From Flavobacterium cupriresistens (lineage in GTDB: Bacteria > Bacteroidota > Bacteroidia > Flavobacteriales > Flavobacteriaceae), in the NCBI RefSeq assembly GCF_020911925.1, contig NZ_CP087134.1:4154001-4218000 (forward strand): 64,000 nucleotides of DNA. The letters run 5' to 3'. The notes beneath the pieces were generated by a model. That model worked only from the letters and a program-made list of their open reading frames with translations. It did not search any database and was not told the origin of the DNA. Positions 22,401-31,400 of the stretch are shown here, in pieces (within the stretch, counting starts at the first letter, position 1; each line of letters starts with the position of its first letter). The translations under genes and the position numbers were made by a program.

Positions 22401-25400
22401 CTCAATATTCCATCGTTCTTCCGGTATCTCTGTAATACTGTCTTTACCAGCTTTAAGATTCTCCCAAAACTCAGCAATATCATTTGCTCCGGGATAGATT
22501 CCACTCAATCCGATTATGGCTATATCCTCACTTTTTATTTCTTCCTTTTTAATAACCGGAACTAATTTAGGTTGCATAAAGCGCTTGTATTCCTTTGCTT
22601 CAAGTATAGAAAACGCTTCATCTCTAATTACTTTATCCATCTGAACAGGAACTTCATGAGTACCTTTTGCCGTATTTAATGTTTGTAAAGTATCTGAATG
22701 TTCTTTAACAAAATAGGATACAAGCTGATCTATTGTCTGATATTCAAACAGTAAGGATACCGAAACATTATCAAAAATATCGCTCAATCTATTGGTTAGC
22801 TTTACCACTAACATAGAATCGATTCCATATTCTTCAAAAGGCAATTCAGTTTGAATGTGCTCTTCTTTTAATTTTAGTTCTTTCTTAAATATTTCGACTA
22901 TTTTCTCATAAGCAATTGTACTTAAGTCTACTGCCGATTCTCCTGAGGTCTCTTTTTTATCTATAGCGACTACACTGTTCGCTTTAACTCCAAAGGTTTT
23001 GTCCAGTTTATTTTTAGAACCATAAACAATAATTGTTTGTTCATTTGCCAGTTGCAGTACTTTATCCAATGCTTTTGCTCCTTCTGCTTCCGGTAAAGGA
23101 AACATGCCCCATTGTTTGGATAAAAATTCTATACTCTCAGCATTTGCCTGCATTCCGCCAGTTTCCCATAATCCCCAATTCACAGAAATTGTAGTTCCTT
23201 TACGTTTACCGTCTTTAACTAAACGATTTCGTTTTTTTGCAAAATGGTCCATATAGGCATTAGCGGCAGCATAGTCTGACAACCCTATATCACCTAATAC
23301 TGACGAAATAGAGGAGCAATACATCATAAAATCTATTGTTTCATTTTGTAATGCCTTGTCTAAATTTTTTACTCCTGCAATTTTTGGTGGCAATACCTTA
23401 TAGATTTCTGTTTCTGTTTTCTCTATAATTGTACTGGCCAGACCTATACCTGCACAGTGAATAATCCCATCTATTTTTTTGTAATCTGTTAAAATAGTTT
23501 GTATTACGTTTTCTACGTCTTCGTACTTAGTAACATCACATGCGTAATATTGCGCATTTGGTAAGCTTTCTGTATACTTCCGGATTGTATCATTATTAGT
23601 TCTTCTACCTGTAAGTATAAGTTGCGTTCCTTGGGTTTTGGCAATATGTTCTGCAAAAACACTTCCGATTCCTCCTGCACCACCAGTAATCAAATAAACA
23701 CCTCCTTCTTTAATCCTAAGATCAGAAATTTGATTTTGAGATACTAAGCTAGCGCTCTTTACTGCTCTGGTTCCGTTTAGATAACGTACTTCTGCCTGTT
23801 CATCAAGATTTTCGTTTTTCAAAATTTGCACTAATTCATTTCCTGTCTTAACATTCATAGATGCTATAGAAATAAATTTAGTTTTAACTCTTGGATTTTC
23901 TTTTGAAGCCGATTTCAACATGCCGATAATAAATCCATACTTATCATAATCTGTCTCATTTATAAGCACCGAAAATTGCCCCCGTTGTTTTTGTGACATT
24001 CTGTTTCTGAGAAGCTCCAGTATTTTCAGAAAATAGGATTCTTCTATTTCTTCGTCTACACTATATACATTTCCATCAAATTCCCGGCTAAATTGTTGTA
24101 CCAAATTTTGAGTAGCCCCAGCTAAAATCACATCATTGTAATCTGTAGTATGCGCATACGTTTTTTCCAGTTCAGTTGCTTCCCATTGGTAATCATAAAT
24201 TTCTGTCGCTACGGATTCTTTTCTTGAATTTTTATTTAGAAATCCTCCATCGTATGGTAAAATGACAAAATCTTTAAAACTTACCACAACCTCACCTTTG
24301 TCGTTTAATAAATCCATATCACATTTAGGTATAGTTGCTTTTGGGTTAGCATTCGGGCTAAACCTTGCATATGACCATACCGGAAATGTAATCTCTTTAT
24401 AAACCGTTACTTTACCTACGCTAAATGGGATAGACAATGGCATTTTACCTTCATCTTTTAACAGTAGCCAGGCTAAACATGCCTGAAGCGTACTATCTAA
24501 TACTCCGGGATCTAAGGTCATGTCCCCATGTTGTGGCAATGTAATTTTGGCTAGTGCTTCTGTATCATTATAGTATAACTCTTTTATACCTTGAAACCTT
24601 TCTCCATATCCAAATCCAAGGGCGCTAAACATTTTATAACATTCTGACTCAGAAGCTGTCTGATTAGTACGGGATTTGATCGTTATCAAATCATAGGGTT
24701 TAGGTTCTTCTTGAGCCCTTGTAGTTACAATTCCCTGACCATGAATATATTCTTCTTCTTGGTCTTTAGAATATACCACATATCTAATCTGCTCACCGGA
24801 AGGTTCCAGTCTAATAACAACTTTTTTGGGTTGTTCTAATACTTTTATAGGATGCAACCATGTTACGTCCTGAAATTGTGTTACTTTTTGATGTGTACTT
24901 CTTTCTATCGCTTCCCTGGCCATTTCCAGATAGGCTACACCTGCAATTACTTTTTCGTTTTGAACAAGATGATCTTCTAAAAACCATTCAGTTCCTTTAA
25001 AAACACTCGCAAATTTCTGAGCTTCAAAATCTGATTCATTCGTATGAAGTAATTGATGCAGTTTAGAAACTGATTCGTTTTTTACAGCAGTATTTGTTGT
25101 TTGTACCCAATACCTTTCTTTAGCAAAAGGATAGGTAGGCACACTTATTCTTTGTAAAGGACTATTACCCGAATTCAGTAATTCCCATTTTATTTCAACT
25201 CCTTTTGTCCATAGTTGCGCTATAGATGCTATTTCTTTTTCTTGAATAGCTTCTTTAATATATGCGGCGCCAGCTTTACCTTTTAGGAGAAAATCATTGC
25301 TTTCATCTTTACTATTAGCCGTAAAAATATCTTCTGCTAAACGCACATCATTTTTAACAAAATTCTCTAATTGTTGCACCAGCTCTTCTTTAGAACCGGT

Positions 25401-28400
25401 CACTATTGCCAATCGTTCTGACATAGCTTCTCTACCAATCTGCAAAGTATAAGCTATATTTTGTAAAGCTTCCGGAGTTTTTTCTATATAACTTAATAAT
25501 CGACCGGCATAAGCTTTTAATCTATTTTTGTTTTTAGCCGACAAAACTATTATGACCGGTTCTTTACCAAAATCAGTAGTTCTCTCCGTTTTCGGATACT
25601 CTTGTATGAGGATATGTGCATTGCTTCCTCCTGCACCAAAACTGCTAATACCTGCAGTTAACAATGTTTCGTCTTGATCGGACCAAGGTTCTAATTCTTG
25701 CTGAACTAAAAAGGCAGTTTGATCAAACTGTATATTAGGGTTTAATAGAGACGAATGAATGGATGGAACCAACTGTTTGTATTTAAGTTGCAACAATACT
25801 TTAGTAATTCCAGAAATACCTGCTGCCGATTCGCAATGTCCAATATTAGATTTTACAGAACCTATACGGCATTTATTTGCAGTTGTTCTTTCTAATGCAT
25901 TTTTTAGCCCTACAATTTCTATCGGGTCTCCTAAACTAGTTCCTGTACCATGTGCTTCGATATAAGAAATAGACTCCGGTTTGATATTCGCTTTTTTAAT
26001 AGCTTCCCTAATTACTGCTGTTTGCGCCTTAGGATTTGGAACCGTATATCCTGTCGTTCTTCCTCCATGATTTAATGCAGATCCTTTAATTACTCCATAA
26101 ATATGATCTCCATCTTTTTCGGCTTGCTCAAGAGATTTTAACAAAATAGCACCAACACCTTCTCCGGGAACATAACCATCTCCACCTTGTCCAAAACTCT
26201 CACATTTTCCTTTGCTACTGGCAAAACCGCCATCGCTAAGCATCAAATATTTATTAGGATGTACACTCAAGTTTACTCCTCCTGCAATAGCCATACTGAT
26301 TTCTCCTTCTTGTATGGCTTTGCATGCTAAATGAATAGCTGTACTTGACGAAGAACACATCGTGTCCAGAGACAAACTAGGTCCATGAAGATCAAAAACG
26401 TACGAAACTCTATTGGCTATACTACTTGAACTTCCTCTAAGTGTTGTTGGGTTTCCTTTTACTGTTTCTTCTACTCCGTATAACTGGTACTCTTGGTACA
26501 TAACTCCAACATATACCCCTACTTTTCCGTCTTGTTCTCCTGTATAAGGATTCCTTTTTAAAGTTTCATTAGTATATCCTGCATCTTCTACTGTTTCCCA
26601 AGCTATTTGCAAAAACAAACGTTCTTGCGGATCTATTTGCTCAGCCTCTAAAGGTGTTATATTAAAAAATAATGGATCAAACTTATCCATATCATTTACA
26701 AAACCTCCCCACTTACTATAGCTACGTCCTGATTTTCCTTTTTCGGTATCAAAAAATCCCTCCATATTCCATCTGTCTTCAGGAATCTCTGTGATGCAAT
26801 CTTTCCCTATTTTAAGATTTTCCCAGAATTCTTCTATAGAATCTGCTTGTGGATATCTACCACTTAATCCTACAATAGCCACATCGGTACGCTTTATTGT
26901 ATCGTCTTGTCTCGTTTCTGAAAGTTGCACAAACTTATGCGGTACTGCTTTTTTAAAAGTCGCCTTTATTTCTGATGGAATACTAATTTGTTCTTTTATG
27001 TCAACCGGTATTTTTTTACTGCTGTCTATGGCATTTAACTCATTTGAATATTCCTCAACAAAGTACATAACCAATTCTTCTATGGTTAAGAACTCAAAAA
27101 ATAAGGTCTTCGGAATGTTCGGAAACGTTTCTTCTAAACGACTAGTGAGACTCGTCATCATTATAGAATCTAAACCGTATTTTTCAAAAGTATCTGTAAT
27201 TTTAAATTTACTAACCGGAAAACGCAGTTCTTCGGCTAAAATCCCAACGAGATATTCGTAGGTAACTTCTTTTAAACTTTCTTCCGTTAATTCTTCCGTT
27301 ACATTTTCATTTTTTATAGCTACACTACTTTCCGGTACTTCTTTTAAATCCGATAAAAATATTTCGGGTAAAGGTGCTTTTCCATAATGCAAGACTACTG
27401 ATTCTGCGGTGCTGCCCAATAATTTTTCTAACCAATATATTCCTTCCTCTTGCGGTAGAGGAACGATGTTCAGTTTCTTTTCCAGCGATTTCTTGCTTTC
27501 ATCATTTATTTGCATTCCACTACTATCCCATAATGGCCATGCTATACTTATTGTTTTACCAAAAGCTCTTTGTTGTGCTACTTCTTTATTTCTGAATTTT
27601 GCAAAATCTCTTAAATATTCATTTGCTGCAGCATAATCTGCTTGTCCTGAATTTCCTAAAACAGCAGCTAATGATGAAAATACCATCATGAAATCTAACG
27701 AAATATGCTGTGTAGTTTCATGAAGATTACGTATCCCTTTCGTTTTTACTTCTAAAACTTCTAATGCTTCACCACTATTTTTTTGCTGAATAAAATTGTC
27801 ATTAATGCTACCTGCTGCATGAATAATTGCGTTTAGTTTACCGTATTGGTTTTGTACCTCATCAATTAATTGTTGAGTGGCTAACTTATCCGTAATGTCG
27901 CAACGGTAATAGGTCAGGTTCTCGAACGATTTTACATATTCCTGATTATTTGAATTTAAAACAGACCTCCCGCAAGCCATAATTTTAATATCATTATAGG
28001 TATCAAAAAGGTATTCTATCAGCATTTTTCCAATGCCACCCATACCACCTGTAATGATATAAACTCCGCCTGGAATGAACTTGATATTTTCATTTGACTC
28101 GGTTAGTGGTGGTGCAATTGGTACGATTGCTTTTACTTCTCGTTTTAAATCCTGGTATCGGACTATTGTTTCTCTTTCATTTAATTCCTCCGTAATAATT
28201 TTCGATAGTTGTTCTGCATTGCTGTTTTTATCTAAATCAATACCTATACATTTCCATAAAATCTTAGGGTTTTCAATTGCAGCGGTTCTTAATAATCCTG
28301 ATAAAAACTGTACCTCATGTTCGGTCTTATCATCATAAATAATGACAAAACGTACCGGAGTTCTGGACGTCATAGCTTGCTTAACTTTATCAAAAACAAC

Positions 28401-31400
28401 AGAAAATAAGATGCTTTCTTCACGATCCGTAATTCTTGTTATAGTGCCCGCTAATTCGACTTTAGGAAAATCACCTACAACTATAAACTCGGTAGATAAA
28501 ATAGAAAGATCTGCTCTGTTACGTGTGCTTATCTTTGGCTGCCATATCGATTCATATAAATAGGTTTGTGCTGTATTAGGCTTAATTTTTAAGATAGGCA
28601 TCATTTTATATCCTGATAGTGCTATAACAATTTCTCCTGATGCACTTAATAGTTCTACTTCAAAACTTTTCTTATTTTCCTTATCCGAATAATAGGCATA
28701 GCAGTACTTAATTTCCTCTTCTAAATTATACCATGAAATTTTTTCAATAGAATAAGGTAACGCCAGCGCATCAGAATCTTGCAACCATAATAATGCAGCT
28801 GTCTGAAGTGCATTATCTAATTTTTCGACTGGAAGTTTAAATTCACTTTTATCAAAAACTGAAATACTTGTAAGTACTTCTTCTTTTAGAACATGAACAG
28901 AATTTATGAGTTGTAAACTATCTCCATAATTAATTCCTTTTGTTCCAAAAATTTGATAACATTGATCACTTGTATATGATGTACTACTTTGCTCTTTTAT
29001 AGCCGATATATCTCTATAACCAAGTGCTGTTGTTTTTTGATTTTCTTCTAAACTGGCTTGAAAATGAATGGTGGCTTTCTCATTTTTTATACTCCTTATT
29101 TCGATAAAAGTGCCTTCTGCATTTGCATAAACTTCAGTTTCAATCCGGACTGACTCTTTATTTATCTCTATGGGTTGCAACCATTTTATATCCGAGAAAC
29201 CAGGTACTACATTTAATCCACTTCGTTGTAATGCTTCCCTTGCCATCTCTACATAGGCAACTCCCGGAAGTACCTTTTTTCCTTGCACTATATGATCTGA
29301 TAGGATCGATTCTCTTCCTGTTAAACAAGATGAAAATTTTTGTGATTCAAAATCTGATATATTTTCATGTACTAATGGATGTAATGTTTTTACATTAGAT
29401 GATACTATTTCTGTTTTAGGAGTTATCCAATAGGACTCTTTTGCAAAAATATAGGTAGGTAAATGAATCTTTCTAGGTTGCTGTACAGTGTACAAACGCA
29501 ACCAATCTATAGTATTTCCTTGTTCCCAGTATTTTGCCAGTTCAGTATATTGCTTCTTATGAATGGCTCGTTGAATTTCAGCTTCATTAACTTCATTATC
29601 CTTTCTGTAAGAACTAACCGTTTCCTCTTGAGCAAACTGTTGCAATTGATCTGTTAATTCTTCTATATTACTTACAACAAAAGCTTTACGGCACTCCATT
29701 ACTTTTCTGCCTATCTGTAATGTATAGGCTATATCATGAAGGTTTAAGTTCTCTTCTTTTTTAATAAAATGAACCAGTTGCGTTACTTTTTTCTTTAAAC
29801 TTTCTTCATTTAGTGCAGATAAAACTATTAGTATGGGTTCATCACTTGCTCCTGAAAGGCTATTTTTTTGTACATACTCTTCTAAAACAACAAATGCATT
29901 TGTGCCACTAATTCCAAAACTACTTACCGAAGCTCGTTTGGGTGTTTTGCTATCCCAAGAAGTTAATTTCTCCTGAATAATGAAAGGGCTATCTTTTAAT
30001 TGAATGTGTTGGTTAAGGTTTTCATAATTAATTGATGGAGGCAATTGCTTGTTTTTCATGGCCAACAATACTTTAATAATACCTGCCATTCCTGCCGCTC
30101 TGAGTGTATGTCCCAGATTTGTTTTTACACTACCAATCCCGCAATAATTTACTTTGGATGTATGCGCCCTGAAAGATGTTTTAAGAGCTTGCAATTCTAT
30201 AGGATCGCCCAGTTTTGTTCCTGTTCCATGAGCTTCTACATAAGTAATTGTCTCAGGATTAATTTCATATCTATTAAAAACTTCCTTTTGAATGTCTTGT
30301 TGAGATAGCACACTTGGAGCCGTAATTCCGTTGGTTGCTCCATCCTGATTGGTAAGAATTCCTTGTACTACAGCATAAATGGGATCACCATCTCTTACAG
30401 CATCTTCCAATCGTTTCATAATAAGTACACCTACACCTTCACCGGGTACAAATCCATTTGCTCTTTCATCAAAAGTATAACACTGACCATCGGGAGATAA
30501 CATTCCTGCCATACTGCTTAGTTTGTAAAACTCTGGCGTTACAGATAATGAAATTCCTCCGGTTATAATAAGATCTGTTTCTTTTGTCAATAAACTTTTA
30601 CATCCCATATCCATTGCTACCAATGAACTGGAACATGCTGTGTCTATTGCTACAGCAGCTCCTTTCAAATTAAGAAAATATGAAATACGCGCTGCCAATA
30701 TAGAACCCGAAATTCCCCAAAATGCAGAAGCTTCATTTGCTTCTTCTAAATAGGTTTTGTAATAATCTCCATCTGTTGCACCAACATAGACACCACACTT
30801 AGAATCGTGCAAAGTATTTGGATCAATTGCTGCGTCTTCCAACGCTTTCCAACAATGTTGCAAAAATAGGCGCTGTTGCGGATCCATGTTTTCTGCTTCT
30901 TTACCGGATATCTTAAAAAATTCCGGGTCAAACTTATCTATGTCTCTTAAAAAACTTCCCCATTTGCTATAGGTCTTCTGTTTGGCTTTTGGATTTTCGT
31001 CAAAATGTAATCCAACATCCCATCTATCTTCAGGAACTTCTTCTACAAGACTTTTTCCATTTTTTAGAACTTCCCAAAACTCCTCAAGATCATTTGCTTT
31101 CCCAAATTGCCCACTCATTCCGATGATAGCAATTTTATCCTTTTCTTGCTTACTGTCAATTTTCGAGAAACTTGGTTCTTCGACCTCTTTTTCAGTAATT
31201 GGTTCAAGTACTTGTGCTGCTATTTTCTTTTTTTCATCCAGTAACTCGGGGCGTATATCTAGTATATGCAGAGCCAATAGCGGAATAGTTGGATAATTGA
31301 ATATAGCCGTAACATCCAGCGTTATCTCGAGGGTTTTATTAATGTTTTTGATCAGTGTAAGCCCTAAAATGGAATCAAAACCATAATCTGAAAATGGCTT

